A stretch of 64,000 nt of DNA from Campylobacter sp. 2014D-0216 (GCF_014931215.1 NZ_CP063089.1:124001-188000), one strand, 5' to 3'; shown: positions 16,952 through 27,106, counted from the first letter of the stretch. The notes: a model not told the origin generated them from the sequence alone. Translations and numbers: made by a program.

Positions 16952-17593
16952 TTATGCGCTTTTATTATACTGACTTCCTATGTAATCTTGTGAAATATTT
17001 TGAGTATATGATTTTATGGCTTTTGAATTAGCATTGTTTTCTTGGTTGTTTTTATTTTCTTCATTTTGTGCTTTTAGTTCTTCTGCTTTTATTTTAGATT
17101 GTTCTAAGCGGGCTTCATTTTGCATTTGCATAGCATTGGCTGCTACTTTGTAATCTTGCGGACTAGGATCAGCTGGCGCCATCGCAGCAGCAACTACTTG
17201 CATAGCATTTGCGATAGTCTCTTCAGGGGTGTTGCCTTTTTGCATTCTTATAGGAACTTCCCCTTCTACCGCATACATTTTATTATCAGGTCCTCTTGTA
17301 TAACCAAAGCTTGCAGCACCTGCTAAAGCTCCACCTGCAGCTTGATGTGCTGCTTCATGTGCTCTAACTTCGCGGTCTATTTTTTCAAGTTCTCTTACTT
17401 GTTTTACTTCTTCATTGCTTAGATCTTTACCATTGACTTTTTGTGTTTTTTCATCTTTTTCTTGATTGTCTTTGTTATCTTGTATAGTTTGTGAGTTTTC
17501 GTTTTCAGTATTATCTTGTTTAATTTCTTCTTTATGCTTGTTTTGATAATTAGGTATGTAAAAAGTACTACTATGATTTGAATGAATATGCAT
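16952..17593 (-). CDS. SprA-related putative metalloprotease
   Basis: A 213-residue protein of the SprA-related (CJM1_0395) family. Residues 1-75 are low-complexity and charged (Asn, Gln, Lys, Glu rich). The conserved core holds AHEAAH (His79-Glu80-His83), an HExxH zinc-protease motif, then GGALAGAASFGYTRGPDN and VAAAMAPADPSPQDY. There is no signal peptide. The start chosen is ATG 17593 with AAAGGA upstream; the longer frame adds 13 poorly supported residues. The family is widespread in bacteria; activity and substrate are unproven. Confidence 0.75.
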   Translation of the reverse strand: MHIHSNHSSTFYIPNYQNKHKEEIKQDNTENENSQTIQDNKDNQEKDEKTQKVNGKDLSNEEVKQVRELEKIDREVRAHEAAHQAAGGALAGAASFGYTRGPDNKMYAVEGEVPIRMQKGNTPEETIANAMQVVAAAMAPADPSPQDYKVAANAMQMQNEARLEQSKIKAEELKAQNEENKNNQENNANSKAIKSYTQNISQDYIGSQYNKSA

Positions 17594-17723
17594 TAAAATC
17601 CTTTTTTGCTTGTAGTTTTGTATTTTTAACACAAAAAACTTAAAAAATGTATAAAAATGCAGAAAATATTGATTTTATAAAATGTTAAGAAAAATAAAAG
17701 TATAATTTTAACTTCTTTTTTAT

Positions 17724-17800
17724 GTCAGGGTAGCTCAGCTGGCTAGAGCGCTGGTCTCATAAGCCGGAGGTCGGGAGTTCAAGTCTCCCCCTTGACACCA
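17724..17800 (+). tRNA. tRNA-Met (anticodon CAT)
   Basis: A 77-base cloverleaf: acceptor GTCAGGG/CCTTGAC with one G-U pair, D-arm GCTCAGCTGGCTAGAGC, anticodon CAT at 17758-17760, T-loop GTTCAAGTC and encoded CCA ending at 17800. The paired first base argues against initiator tRNA; elongator Met is the simple reading, but a CAT anticodon modified to read AUA (Ile) cannot be excluded by eye. TATAAT lies at 17701-17706. Confidence 0.93.
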
Positions 17801-18442
17801 TCAATACTCATATTGTTTAAAATCTTCTTGAGTTCCAAGCAACATGATGATATCATTGATATAAGCTTTATTATCCAAATTTGGCATTATACTCCATGTT
17901 TCATGCTGTTTGTGGGCTATGACTTTTAAATTTTTTGCTATAGTGTGTAAATTTTTTCCAGCTAAGTTTTCATCCACTAGGAGTTTTGCCACTTTAATGG
18001 TGTTAGCAGAAAGATCAATGATTTCAAAATTAGGATTTGCAATGAGAATTCTAGCCAAGCGTTTAGCAGATTCTTTTTCAGGATAGATGACTTTATTGAC
18101 TCCAAGCTTAGATAATATTTGTCCATGTGTAGGGGTGTTTGCTTTAGCAATGATATTTTTTACGCCAATTTCTTTTAAAGCCATAAAGGTGAGTATGCTA
18201 GATTCTAGATCTTCGCCTATGCTTAAGATAACAACATCAGCATTTGCATAACCTGCTTCCTTTAGTGCGATAGCATGGGTAGAATCTAAAATATAAGCAA
18301 AATCTGCTTGATCTTGAAGTTCTTTGACTGCTTCTTCGTTGATATCAGATACAATAACCTTTTTTCCTTGACAAATCAGCTCGTTTGCTAAAACAGATCC
18401 AAATCTACCAAGCCCTATGATGCCATAAATTTCTTTTTTCAT
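17801..18442 (-). CDS. ktrA: Potassium channel regulatory subunit KtrA/TrkA family
   Basis: Cytoplasmic gating ring of a Ktr potassium uptake system. Residues 1-~135 form a Rossmann RCK-N domain with GLGRFG near the start and VSDINEEAV; residues ~136-213 are the RCK-C domain. It starts inside the ktrB stop (ATGA overlap), so the two are translated together, matching C. jejuni Cj1283/Cj1284. Its stop codon directly abuts the 3' CCA of tRNA-Met on the other strand, leaving no room for a terminator before the tRNA. Confidence 0.93.
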   Translation of the reverse strand: MKKEIYGIIGLGRFGSVLANELICQGKKVIVSDINEEAVKELQDQADFAYILDSTHAIALKEAGYANADVVILSIGEDLESSILTFMALKEIGVKNIIAKANTPTHGQILSKLGVNKVIYPEKESAKRLARILIANPNFEIIDLSANTIKVAKLLVDENLAGKNLHTIAKNLKVIAHKQHETWSIMPNLDNKAYINDIIMLLGTQEDFKQYEY

Positions 18443-19782
18443 AATATAATTTTTCCTTTTGGGTAATTTAAGTATTTTTCTTTTTCCTTGAAAAATATAC
18501 TAAATAAAAACGCCAACACCCCAACTCTACCGCTTAACATAAGTAAAATGATTATAAGTTTGCTAAATGGGTTAAAATTTGCACTTAAAGATAAAGTTCC
18601 ACCATCGCCAACTGAAACACCTACTGTGGCAAACGCTGAACTTGTTTCAAAAAGTAAATGCAAGAAATGTTTATCATCTTCTATAAATGATAAAATTAAA
18701 ACACATGTGATGATATAGACAATAGAGCTTACAGTTATAACAAAAGCTTTGTTGATCGTTTTGCTAGGTATTTCAAAGTTAAAAACTCTTACAACGCCAT
18801 CTTTGATACTCCAATAAGCATAAATTAGCAAAATAGCAATGGTTGTGACCTTGATACCTCCTGCGGTTCCACCGGGTGCACCTCCTATAATCATAAACAA
18901 AGAACCAAAAAATAAACTTGCATCTTTAAAGGTGCTAAAATCAAGTGTGTTAAAACCAGCTGTACGGTAATTTACTGCAGTAAAATATGCACTCATAATT
19001 TTATCAAACAATGAAAGCTCACCTATGCTTTTGGGATTGTGGTATTCAAATAAAAACACCACTAAGCTTGCAAAAATAATCAAAATAACACTAGAGCTTA
19101 AGACAAGTTTGGTGTGTAGACTTAAATTAGCAAAGCGTTTTTTGGAAAAAAAATATAATTCTAGTAAAACAAAATAACCCAAACCACCAATAATAATCAA
19201 AGAAGTGATGATAAAATTAATCCAAAAATCATCTCGGTAGGGTACTAACCCGGTTTCAAATATACTAAATCCGGCGTTATTGAAAGCAGATATAGAGTGA
19301 AAAATACTAGCCCATAATGCTTTACTTAAGCTCATGTCAAGCTTAAATCTTAAAAACAACAACATCGCACCTAGTAACTCTATGGTAAAAACAAAGATTA
19401 AAACTTTTTTTAAAAAATCTACTAAGCCACTAGGTTGAGGATATATTAAGGATTCTCTTAGTAGGTTTTTTTCTCCAAAACTCATCTTTTTTCTTACTAA
19501 AATATACAAGGCCATAGCTATACTCATATAACCTAGGCCACCAATTTGAATGAGTATTAAAATCACTATTTGGCCGTAAAAACTAAAATCTAATGATGTA
19601 TTTAATACAATAAGTCCTGTCATGCTTACCGCAGAAGCGCTTGTGAAAAAAGCATCTAAAAATGTGATAGGTTGAGTATGCATAATAGGAAGCATAAGAA
19701 TAAACGTACCAAGTAAGGCTATTACAATATAACCTATAAATAAAATTCTAATATTGTTTCTTTCTAAATTTAATTTAGTCAT
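18439..19782 (-). CDS. ktrB: KtrB/TrkH-family potassium transporter
   Basis: Inner-membrane potassium translocating subunit, 447 residues with four repeated M1-P-M2 units. The selectivity-loop glycines appear as TSASAVSMTGL, SISAFNNAGFS, VNYRTAGFNT and SSAFATVGVSVG. GGAPGGTAGGIKVTT is the conserved gate-region loop. It works with KtrA encoded downstream. The start ATG 19782 has only a weak ribosome site. Confidence 0.95.
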   Translation of the reverse strand: MTKLNLERNNIRILFIGYIVIALLGTFILMLPIMHTQPITFLDAFFTSASAVSMTGLIVLNTSLDFSFYGQIVILILIQIGGLGYMSIAMALYILVRKKMSFGEKNLLRESLIYPQPSGLVDFLKKVLIFVFTIELLGAMLLFLRFKLDMSLSKALWASIFHSISAFNNAGFSIFETGLVPYRDDFWINFIITSLIIIGGLGYFVLLELYFFSKKRFANLSLHTKLVLSSSVILIIFASLVVFLFEYHNPKSIGELSLFDKIMSAYFTAVNYRTAGFNTLDFSTFKDASLFFGSLFMIIGGAPGGTAGGIKVTTIAILLIYAYWSIKDGVVRVFNFEIPSKTINKAFVITVSSIVYIITCVLILSFIEDDKHFLHLLFETSSAFATVGVSVGDGGTLSLSANFNPFSKLIIILLMLSGRVGVLAFLFSIFFKEKEKYLNYPKGKIIL

Positions 19783-19841
19783 AATATTACTTTTTTAAAA
19801 ATAGGAAAATATTTTACTGCAGAATTAGTTAATAAATAAAA

Positions 19842-19868
19842 AACTTTCCACTTTGGCAGTGGAAAGTT
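19842..19868 (-). terminator. dcuA terminator
   Basis: AACTTTCCACT (19842-19852), loop TTGGC, AGTGGAAAGTT (19858-19868): an 11-bp perfect stem six bases past the dcuA stop. A run of A on the plus strand gives a T-rich tail for the minus-strand transcript. Confidence 0.9.
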
Positions 19869-19874
19869 AAAGTT

Positions 19875-21209
19875 TCAAAGTATTCCCACGGCTAGGAAGC
19901 CTAGTGCAACAGCTATGGCGATAGCTAAAACACCTGGGATAAAGAATGCGTGATTGAAAATGAATTTTCCAATTCTTGTTGTGCCAGTATCATCCATTTG
20001 TACAGCACCTAGTAAAGTAGGGTAGGTTGGAAGTACAAAAAGTGCTGAAACAGCAGCAAAACAAGCAACTAGCATGTAAGAATCACTAGGATTTGTAGCT
20101 GAAATACCTAATGCAGCAACAATAACAGGCACAATAGCTTTTGCAGTAGCTGCTTGAGAGTATAAAAGCATACTAGCAAAAAAGAAAGCAACTGCAAGCA
20201 TGGCCGGAGTTTCTTTAACCCATTCTCCTGCTACTGCTTTAATGCCTGCTTCATGACCTGCAACGAAAGTATTTCCAAGCCATGCAACACCAAATACACA
20301 CACACAAGCTGTCATACCTGATTTAAATACACTTGTATCTAAAATTTTAGCCGGCTCAACTTTACACAAGAAAGTGATTATGGTTGCAGCAGTAAGCAAG
20401 AAACTCATAATCGCAGCATCTCTTGGTATAATCACTGGATCGATCCATTTGATATTGCTTGAAATCGCAGTTGCATAAAGTACAACACATAATACTGTGA
20501 TTAGGAAGATTGCAACTGAAAGTTTTGCACCCGGTTTATCTTCGCTATGTAATACATCAGAGGCGCTTTTTACAAGACCTGCTTTTAAGCGTTCTTGATA
20601 TATTGGGTCTTTGCTAAGATCCATAGGAGTGATGAGGCTTACGATAAATGCTGTCACCATACAAGCGATAAAGGTAGTTACGATCCAAATTCCAATTAAT
20701 GTAGGATAGTTCCAACCAAGAGGCTCTAATACACCTGTCATGTAAACAACAGCAGCGCTAACAGGGGAAGCTGTGATACCAATTTGCGAAGCTACCACCA
20801 TAAGCGATAAAGGAGCTGATGGTTTGATGTTTTGTGATTTTGCCACATCAATAACAACAGGCATAAGTGAAAATACAGCATTACCTGTACCTGCTAAAAT
20901 AGTAAGCAACCAACCACAAGCTGGCGCAAGATAGTTGATAAATCTTGGATGTCTGCGTAAAATTCTTTCAGTAACTTTTACCATATAATCCAAACCACCT
21001 GCTTGCTGCATTGCTGAAATAGCAGCAATAGCAGCAGCAATAATCAAAATAACATCCCAAGGGATATTACCTGGTTTCATACCTAATACAAGTCCTAAAA
21101 TGACAACACCCAAACCACCAGCATAACCTATTGCTATGCCACCAAGGCGAATACCTATAAAGATAGCGCCAAGAAAGACAATAAGTTGTAAAATAACCAT
21201 AATGTCCAT
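19875..21209 (-). CDS. dcuA: Anaerobic C4-dicarboxylate transporter DcuA
   Basis: Inner-membrane antiporter exchanging aspartate, fumarate and succinate. The 444 residues are almost wholly hydrophobic spans, with GIRLGGIAIGYAGGLGVVILG near the N-terminus and FILPTYPTLLGAVQMDDTGTTRIGKF-type sequence near the C-terminus, typical of Dcu. The start chosen is ATG 21209 because GGAG lies six bases upstream; the ATG at 21215 touches that GGAG. It follows aspA by 23 bases: aspartase makes fumarate, and DcuA swaps it or succinate for more aspartate. The C. jejuni order is the same (Cj0087-0088). Confidence 0.96.
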   Translation of the reverse strand: MDIMVILQLIVFLGAIFIGIRLGGIAIGYAGGLGVVILGLVLGMKPGNIPWDVILIIAAAIAAISAMQQAGGLDYMVKVTERILRRHPRFINYLAPACGWLLTILAGTGNAVFSLMPVVIDVAKSQNIKPSAPLSLMVVASQIGITASPVSAAVVYMTGVLEPLGWNYPTLIGIWIVTTFIACMVTAFIVSLITPMDLSKDPIYQERLKAGLVKSASDVLHSEDKPGAKLSVAIFLITVLCVVLYATAISSNIKWIDPVIIPRDAAIMSFLLTAATIITFLCKVEPAKILDTSVFKSGMTACVCVFGVAWLGNTFVAGHEAGIKAVAGEWVKETPAMLAVAFFFASMLLYSQAATAKAIVPVIVAALGISATNPSDSYMLVACFAAVSALFVLPTYPTLLGAVQMDDTGTTRIGKFIFNHAFFIPGVLAIAIAVALGFLAVGIL

Positions 21210-21232
21210 GATCATCTCCTTTTTTTTGTTTA

Positions 21233-22645
21233 TTAAGCTTTTCTTTTTTCAGTCATATGAGGATTTAACATATTTTCAGGGGTTAAAATCTCATCGATTT
21301 TTTCTTTTGGTAAATATCCTCTTTCAAGACAAATATCTCCAACGGCTTTGCCAGTTTCTAAAGCTTCTTTGGCGATACTTGCAGATTTTTCATAGCCTAA
21401 AACAGGGTTAAATGCAGTAACAATTCCGATAGAGTTTAAAACAAGTTTTTTACAATTTTCAGGATTTGCTTTAAGACCTTTGATTGCTTTTTCGGCTAAA
21501 GTTTTCATAGCATTTTCAAGCAATACAATAGAATTAAATAAGCCATAAGCAATACCTGGTTCAAAGGCATTAAGTTCAAATTCGCCTCTTTCAGAGCAAA
21601 GCATAATGGTAACATCATTACCTATTACTTCATAGCAAGCTTCTCCAACTGCTTCACAAATAACAGGATTTACTTTTCCTGGCATAATAGAACTACCAGG
21701 TTGCATAGCAGGTAGACTAATCTCAGCCAAACCACATCTTGGACCTGAATTCATTAATCTTAAGTCATTTGCTATTTTAGAAAGTCTAACTGCAGCTGTT
21801 TTTAACGCACCGCTTACATGCACAAAGTCGGCTGTATCTTGAGTAGCAGCGATGAAATCTTCGGCAGGTTTAAAGTCAACCCCGGTAATTTCTTTTAACT
21901 TTTTCTCAACCACAAATTTATAATCAGGGTGGCAGTTAATACCTGTGCCTATAGCTGTAGCACCAAGATTTAAAAATGTCATAGATTCACGTGCTGCAGT
22001 GATTTTTGCTATATCGCTTTTAATATAACTTGCGAATGCGTTAAAAGTATTTCCTAAAGTAGTAGGAACCGCATCCTCAAGTTCTGTTCTACCCATTTTA
22101 ATGATATCTTTGTATTCTTTAGCTTTTGCTTCTAATTCTACTTTTAAGTTTTCCATAGCTTTTAAAAGATCACTTAATTTTGCATAAGTTGCCACTTTAA
22201 TCGAGCTTGGATAGGTATCGTTAGTTGATTGTCCTAAGTTGGTATGGTCATTTGGGTGAAGGTATTGGTATTCACCTTTTTTATGTCCCATACTTTCAAG
22301 TGCAATGTTGGTAATTACTTCATTTGTATTCATATTAGTACTTGTTCCAGCGCCACCTTGAATCATATCAACTACAAATTGATCTAAAAATTCACCAGCA
22401 ATCAACCTATCGCAAGCATTAGCGATAGCATCGGCTTTATCTGCATCAAGAACTCCAACTTCTTTGTTAGCTAGTGCAGCTGCTTTTTTAACTTGAGCAA
22501 AAGCTTTTACAAAATAGGGGTAATCTTGTAATTTTCTACCGCTCATACTAAAATTTTCTAATGCTCTAAAGGTTTGTACACCATAATAAACTTCATCAGA
22601 AATTTCTAACTCACCAATAAAGTCGTGTTCCTTTCTTGTTCCCAT
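21233..22645 (-). CDS. aspA: Aspartate ammonia-lyase (aspartase)
   Basis: Converts aspartate to fumarate and ammonia, feeding fumarate respiration and amino-acid catabolism, on which Campylobacter depends because it uses few sugars. The 470 residues show the fumarase/aspartase signature GSSIMPGKVNP, plus GGAGTSTNMNTNEV and TELEDAVPTTLG. AAGGAG precedes ATG 22645. The upstream 360-base region carries a palindrome (22773-22791) that may be an operator. Aspartase rather than fumarase C is supported by the adjacent dcuA. Confidence 0.97.
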   Translation of the reverse strand: MGTRKEHDFIGELEISDEVYYGVQTFRALENFSMSGRKLQDYPYFVKAFAQVKKAAALANKEVGVLDADKADAIANACDRLIAGEFLDQFVVDMIQGGAGTSTNMNTNEVITNIALESMGHKKGEYQYLHPNDHTNLGQSTNDTYPSSIKVATYAKLSDLLKAMENLKVELEAKAKEYKDIIKMGRTELEDAVPTTLGNTFNAFASYIKSDIAKITAARESMTFLNLGATAIGTGINCHPDYKFVVEKKLKEITGVDFKPAEDFIAATQDTADFVHVSGALKTAAVRLSKIANDLRLMNSGPRCGLAEISLPAMQPGSSIMPGKVNPVICEAVGEACYEVIGNDVTIMLCSERGEFELNAFEPGIAYGLFNSIVLLENAMKTLAEKAIKGLKANPENCKKLVLNSIGIVTAFNPVLGYEKSASIAKEALETGKAVGDICLERGYLPKEKIDEILTPENMLNPHMTEKRKA

Positions 22646-22772
22646 AATATTCTCCTTGTGGGTTTTATTTAAGTTTTATTTATAAACTTGGCAAGTATTA
22701 TACTACAAAATATTATAAAGATTTCATAAATTTTTTTATTTTTTATCAAATATAATAAAAATATATAACATA

Positions 22773-22791
22773 AGTATCGAATATTGATACT
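22773..22791. promoter_or_regulatory. Palindrome in the aspA upstream region
   Basis: AGTATC-GAATATT-GATACT, a near-perfect 19-bp palindrome about 130 bases before the aspA start, in a 360-base gene-free and very AT-rich stretch (22646-23007). It is a candidate regulator site. aspA is known to be controlled by RacR in C. jejuni, but I cannot link this sequence to that protein. I see no ORF in the stretch. Confidence 0.35.
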
Positions 22792-22970
22792 CATTTTCTA
22801 GACAAAATATCAAGTGGCTAAAATGTTTTGTTTATAATATTTAAATTTTATCAATATATTTAAAATTTATTATTTTTTATTTACTTTTATTATCAAATTT
22901 TGAAAAAACCAAAAACACAAATATATTTTACAACCTAGGAAATTAATTATAAAGAGATAAAGAGGGTAAA

Positions 22971-22994
22971 AGCCAAACCCTTAAAGGCTTGGCT
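22971..22994 (-). terminator. Chemoreceptor gene terminator
   Basis: AGCCAAACC (22971-22979) and GGCTTGGCT (22986-22994) pair over 8 of 9 positions around a 6-base loop, just after the chemoreceptor stop. On the minus strand a short T-run follows (TTTTACCC). Confidence 0.7.
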
Positions 22995-23007
22995 TGCTAA
23001 TGATCAA

Positions 23008-25098
23008 TTAAAACTTTTTCTTTCTAGCATCTTCTAAGATATCATTAGCTATCTTATTAACATTATCAGATATAGCTGCACTATCTTTAGCTATTTTTAG
23101 ATTTTCTTGTGTTACGCTATCAATTTGAGCCACAGCATCATTAATTTGAGTAATACCTGTAGTTTGTTCTTTAATACTTTCACCCATTTCATTGATAGAT
23201 TGAACTAAGATATTTGTGTTAGCTTCAATTTCACCCAAAGACTTTTGAGTTCTTTCAGCTAGATTTCTAACTTCATCTGCAACAACAGCAAATCCTCTAC
23301 CATGTTCACCAGCACGTGCAGCTTCAATAGCAGCATTTAATGCAAGTAGGTTAATTTGATCTGCAATATCTCCAATAATAGAAGTAACATTTTTAATCTC
23401 TTCACTTTGAGCAATTACTTCACTAGTTTTATGCGAAACATTTTGCATAGAAGAAGTAATCTCTTCTAGTGCTGCTGCTGTTTCTTCTAAAGAAGAAGCT
23501 TGAGAAGATGAAGAATCAGTTAGGTTTTTAACCGCACTTTGTAATTTACCACTTTCATCTGCTAATAAAGAAGCAAATTCAGATGATTGTCTTAACATAG
23601 CTACAATTTCTTGACCTAATACATTTGTGGTTACTTCAACTCCACCTTTAGCATTTTTAACTTCAGTAGTAAAGTCTAATGCTTTATAGCTATCAAATAC
23701 TCTATTAATTTCATTCATATTAGAACCTACTTTTTGTTCTAATACATTAAGCATTTCATTTAAAACATTTTTTAATTCTATAAGCTGAGGATTAGCAGGA
23801 ATTGCAGTAATTCTTGCTGTTAGATTACCACTTTCTATTTCTTTGGCTGTATCTACTGATTGTTCTACTGCTTTAGCATCTTGTTCTAATGCATTTTTAG
23901 TTTTAGTGATGTTTTCATTAATGGCTTTAGCCATAATGCTTAATTCATCATTAGTTTTAGTGTCTTTACTTAAAATGGTATCTTTAGTTTCGTGATTGAT
24001 AAATTTAAAGAAATGTAAAAGATTGTTTTGTAGATTTACAATTCTTGAGCTAACTGCTTTATTGATGTAAATAAATACTACTAGTACTATTGCTAAAACT
24101 ACAAAAAGAGATACAATAGCTATAGTCGCAACAAGTTTTACAATAGGCATTTGTATAGAATCAACTGGCGCCATAGTTACGATAGACCAATAATCGCTTG
24201 CATTATCCCACACGTTAAAGTTAACTATCGCTGCTCTGTTATCTTTTCCATCTCTTGCACGGGTAAAATCAAAAATAGTGTTAGTTTTATTTTTTTGTAA
24301 ATCTACTAGTGTTTGCGCGCTAGGATGAGGATTTACTTCAGTGATATTTTTACCTATGAATTCAGTTGCAGGGCTAACTGCAATAAGTCCATTTTCTCCA
24401 AGTAATAATCTTTGATCATCTTTAAATACGCTTCTTTCAGGATTTACTAGTTCTTCTTGAAGCTGAGTTAAGCTTCCTAAAGCTCCAACAACACCGATAA
24501 GCTTTCCATTTCTTATGATTGGAACAGTAACATTATAAGCTAAGAACTCTTGACCGTTGATAACAAATTTTTGAGGTCTTCCTATGCCTTCTTGCTGGTT
24601 TTTTAAAGCATCATTAACACTTCTTTGATTTAAAACCCTATCATCTGCTTGAATGAGTTCAATACCGCCTTTTTCTCTTAAGCTAGTATCGTGCATTAGC
24701 ATTAGAAATCTATTAGATTGGGTTAGAAGTTTAGGGTTGATGTTAGAGTATTTTGAAACATCCATGATGTGCACATAAATATATGCAATCCAACCATTAG
24801 AATCAAGAGCACCACCAAGTATATCTTGCAACCTCTCTTCTTCGATTTCTGTTTGGGTATCAAGAATTTGATCGATAGAGCTTTCAGTGCTTACAAGAGT
24901 TGAATATACGCTTTCAGTAGCTCCTCTTACGATATTTGAATATCTAAAAGCGCTAGTTTGAAGTAGTTTTTCTGCTTCAGTATGTAAGATATTTGAAGAT
25001 TGTACAGCAATAACGCTTGCTAAAATTCCAATACCTAAAACTATAATCGCAATAACAACTGCAACTATTTTTGTTCCTATTTTTAAGTTTGAAAACAA
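23008..25098 (-). CDS. Methyl-accepting chemotaxis protein with dCache domain
   Basis: A transmembrane receptor steering flagellar motility. TM1 (~10-32), a large periplasmic double-Cache domain (~35-320; [50 protein letters not shown]) and TM2 (~325-349) are followed by a HAMP-like linker and the signalling coiled coil. The conserved hairpin tip reads [32 protein letters not shown] across ~588-619. The start is TTG 25098 with AAAGGAG six bases upstream. The architecture is that of group A Tlp receptors of C. jejuni. The ligand is unknown; double-Cache receptors often bind amino or organic acids. Confidence 0.95.
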   Translation of the reverse strand: MFSNLKIGTKIVAVVIAIIVLGIGILASVIAVQSSNILHTEAEKLLQTSAFRYSNIVRGATESVYSTLVSTESSIDQILDTQTEIEEERLQDILGGALDSNGWIAYIYVHIMDVSKYSNINPKLLTQSNRFLMLMHDTSLREKGGIELIQADDRVLNQRSVNDALKNQQEGIGRPQKFVINGQEFLAYNVTVPIIRNGKLIGVVGALGSLTQLQEELVNPERSVFKDDQRLLLGENGLIAVSPATEFIGKNITEVNPHPSAQTLVDLQKNKTNTIFDFTRARDGKDNRAAIVNFNVWDNASDYWSIVTMAPVDSIQMPIVKLVATIAIVSLFVVLAIVLVVFIYINKAVSSRIVNLQNNLLHFFKFINHETKDTILSKDTKTNDELSIMAKAINENITKTKNALEQDAKAVEQSVDTAKEIESGNLTARITAIPANPQLIELKNVLNEMLNVLEQKVGSNMNEINRVFDSYKALDFTTEVKNAKGGVEVTTNVLGQEIVAMLRQSSEFASLLADESGKLQSAVKNLTDSSSSQASSLEETAAALEEITSSMQNVSHKTSEVIAQSEEIKNVTSIIGDIADQINLLALNAAIEAARAGEHGRGFAVVADEVRNLAERTQKSLGEIEANTNILVQSINEMGESIKEQTTGITQINDAVAQIDSVTQENLKIAKDSAAISDNVNKIANDILEDARKKKF

Positions 25099-25170
25099 AA
25101 TAAGCTCCTTTGTGATTTGATTTGAAAATTGATTTAAGATATTAAGATATTAATTTTATCTTAAAAAAGA

Positions 25171-26292
25171 TTATTTTTTAATTAATCTTTTTGCTTTCTC
25201 CCAAAGTCTTATACCTAACTCTTTTGCATTATTTTTATCTAAGCTCTTATATTTGGAGCTTGCTAGTTTTTCAAGTTCGTTAAGTTCTTTAGCTAAAAGA
25301 TTGATTTTGCTTTGTGCGAGTTTGCTAAAATCATCAATTTTTGGATTTTGTTTTAGTTCATTGATTTTGATTAAAATTTGCTCTCTGCTTTCTTGAATAA
25401 GACGTTTAAATTTAGCAAATAAGGTATCAAATTTATTTTCTAACAAATCTTTTAATATATCTTTAACTGGATTATTTAATTCTAAGGAAGTTTTTTTAAG
25501 CATTTGGATTAATTCTTGTTCGATATCGATGAGCTGTTTTTCCTTGTCTTTTAGATCATGCTCTAAAGCACTATAAGCAAAGCTTGCTTTAAATTTTTCA
25601 ATCGCCAAAGAAATACCTTCTTGTACCCCATAAATCGCCCCTATGCACAAATCATAAGCAAAAACTTTTGATTCGTTGGCAAGTTCAAATGCTGCATTTA
25701 AAACAACTTGAGAAATTTTTAAAATTCTTTCTTTTTCAAAACTACCTTCACAGATCGCATTAAAAACTAAATTTTTTGCTATTTCACATGAGGTAAGTTC
25801 GATGTTCTCGCCTTTTTCCAAAGTAGTGATAAAAGCACTTTCAGCAGTTTCTTTTAAAAGTCCTAAAATTTCAATATCATAAAGCATAGCATCGTTAATG
25901 CTGATATTAAATTCATTTAAATTTAAATCTTTTAAGGTTTTTTCTAAATCAAAAAAGTTATCGCAAATTTTATGCTTGATAGTGTTTTTTTGTTCTTCTA
26001 TTTTTGCTTTTAGTTTGCCATATTCGTTGATATAAGCAAAAAAACTTTTTTTATCTTCTTCAACCCTAGCTTTGATAATGCCTTGAATAATTTTGGAAAT
26101 ATTTTCTTCATTAACAAGTTCTAGTTTTTCAAGTACTTTAGAAAAACTAGCAAATAATTCTTCATTAGTGGTGTTTTCATAGCAAATTTTTTTATAGCTT
26201 AGGTTAAATACAAGTTCGCTGATTAAGCTTGGAATTTCATTTTTTTCGCAAGCAAGAAGAGAGTTTTCAAAAATAATGGCTAAATTTTTCAT
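25171..26292 (-). CDS. Conserved hypothetical, helical coiled-coil protein
   Basis: A 373-residue protein rich in Lys, Glu, Leu and Asn, predicted almost entirely helical with coiled-coil stretches (for example EHDLKDKEKQLIDIEQELIQML and LAKELNELEKLASS). No signal peptide, membrane span or catalytic motif is visible. The start ATG 26292 has AAGGG upstream and skips eight residues of the longer frame. It follows the DUF493 gene by 13 bases, in the order of C. jejuni Cj0252-Cj0254. I do not recognise a function. Confidence 0.7.
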   Translation of the reverse strand: MKNLAIIFENSLLACEKNEIPSLISELVFNLSYKKICYENTTNEELFASFSKVLEKLELVNEENISKIIQGIIKARVEEDKKSFFAYINEYGKLKAKIEEQKNTIKHKICDNFFDLEKTLKDLNLNEFNISINDAMLYDIEILGLLKETAESAFITTLEKGENIELTSCEIAKNLVFNAICEGSFEKERILKISQVVLNAAFELANESKVFAYDLCIGAIYGVQEGISLAIEKFKASFAYSALEHDLKDKEKQLIDIEQELIQMLKKTSLELNNPVKDILKDLLENKFDTLFAKFKRLIQESREQILIKINELKQNPKIDDFSKLAQSKINLLAKELNELEKLASSKYKSLDKNNAKELGIRLWEKAKRLIKK

Positions 26293-26305
26293 AGTTTTCC
26301 CTTTT

Positions 26306-26569
26306 TTATAGTACAAATTTGGCTTTGCTTTTTAATTGATTAAAAATATTTAATCGATCCTCTTTGCTATTCACATAAACACTTAAAAGATAACTTTTGT
26401 ATGTTCCTTGTTTACTTGTGTTAGAAATTTGATATTTAAAATCTCTTTGATTTAAAATTTGATTAAAAATTTCTAGTGCATTTGTATTTGCTTCAAATAC
26501 AACCTTATAATCCCAAAAAGTAGGATAATCAATAATAGGTTCTTTTTTAAGATCGCATATATTTACCAC
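26306..26569 (-). CDS. DUF493 family protein
   Basis: An 87-residue cytoplasmic protein of the DUF493/YbeD type, a small ACT-like alpha/beta fold ([13 protein letters not shown] near the N-terminus, [17 protein letters not shown] later). It starts at GTG 26569, supported by an exact GGAGG site six bases upstream, and overlaps the end of moaC by 23 bases. The E. coli homologue affects lipoate metabolism, but no such role can be read from this sequence. Confidence 0.75.
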   Translation of the reverse strand: MVNICDLKKEPIIDYPTFWDYKVVFEANTNALEIFNQILNQRDFKYQISNTSKQGTYKSYLLSVYVNSKEDRLNIFNQLKSKAKFVL

Positions 26570-27020
26570 TTTTACCTCCTTCTTTGCTTTCTAAAACAAT
26601 ATCTGTAATTTGCATACTTTTATCAATGGCTTTGATCATATCATAAATGGTTAAAAGTCCTACGCTAACTGCTGTTAAACTTTCCATTTCAACACCGGTT
26701 TTGCCTTCGCATTTTACGGTGACAAAAAGTTTAAAAGAGCATTCTTTGGCGTTTTCCTCTATATGGGTTTGTACTTTTGAAATCATTAGCGGATGGCACA
26801 TTGGAATGAGATTGGAGGTTTGTTTTGCGCCCATGATAGCCGCTGTAATGGCAGTTTGTAAAACAGGCCCTTTTTTTGCTTTATTTTCAATGATAGCATT
26901 AAATGCTTCTTGGCTCATGTAAATTTTACCACTAGCACAAGCCTCTCTTTGAGTGATATCTTTTTGGCTTACATCTACCATTTTAGGATGATTTTTTTCA
27001 TCTAGATGTGTTAAATTCAT
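26547..27020 (-). CDS. moaC: Cyclic pyranopterin monophosphate synthase MoaC
   Basis: Second enzyme of molybdenum cofactor synthesis, closing the pyranopterin ring after MoaA. The 157 residues include [26 protein letters not shown] with the conserved Cys-His, and [17 protein letters not shown], all family signatures. It is the first gene of a run moaC - DUF493 - helical protein. Campylobacter uses the cofactor for formate dehydrogenase, nitrate and sulfite enzymes. The divergent acidic-protein gene starts 87 bases upstream. Confidence 0.97.
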   Translation of the reverse strand: MNLTHLDEKNHPKMVDVSQKDITQREACASGKIYMSQEAFNAIIENKAKKGPVLQTAITAAIMGAKQTSNLIPMCHPLMISKVQTHIEENAKECSFKLFVTVKCEGKTGVEMESLTAVSVGLLTIYDMIKAIDKSMQITDIVLESKEGGKSGKYMRS

Positions 27021-27106
27021 ATTTTTCCTTAATGTGTTTTTAGAAAATTATACCAAAATGTGTATTTTTATATTAAAATACTACTAAAAAATATTAAAGG
27101 ATAAAA

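Noticed and set aside
16758-16952. Minus-strand open frame over tRNA-Ser
   Set aside because: It reads through the tRNA gene and the end of the lipoprotein gene; typical antisense tRNA artefact.
22646-23007. Possible hidden gene or small RNA in the aspA-chemoreceptor gap
   Set aside because: No open frame of useful length and no stable RNA structure other than the terminator and the palindrome could be seen by eye.
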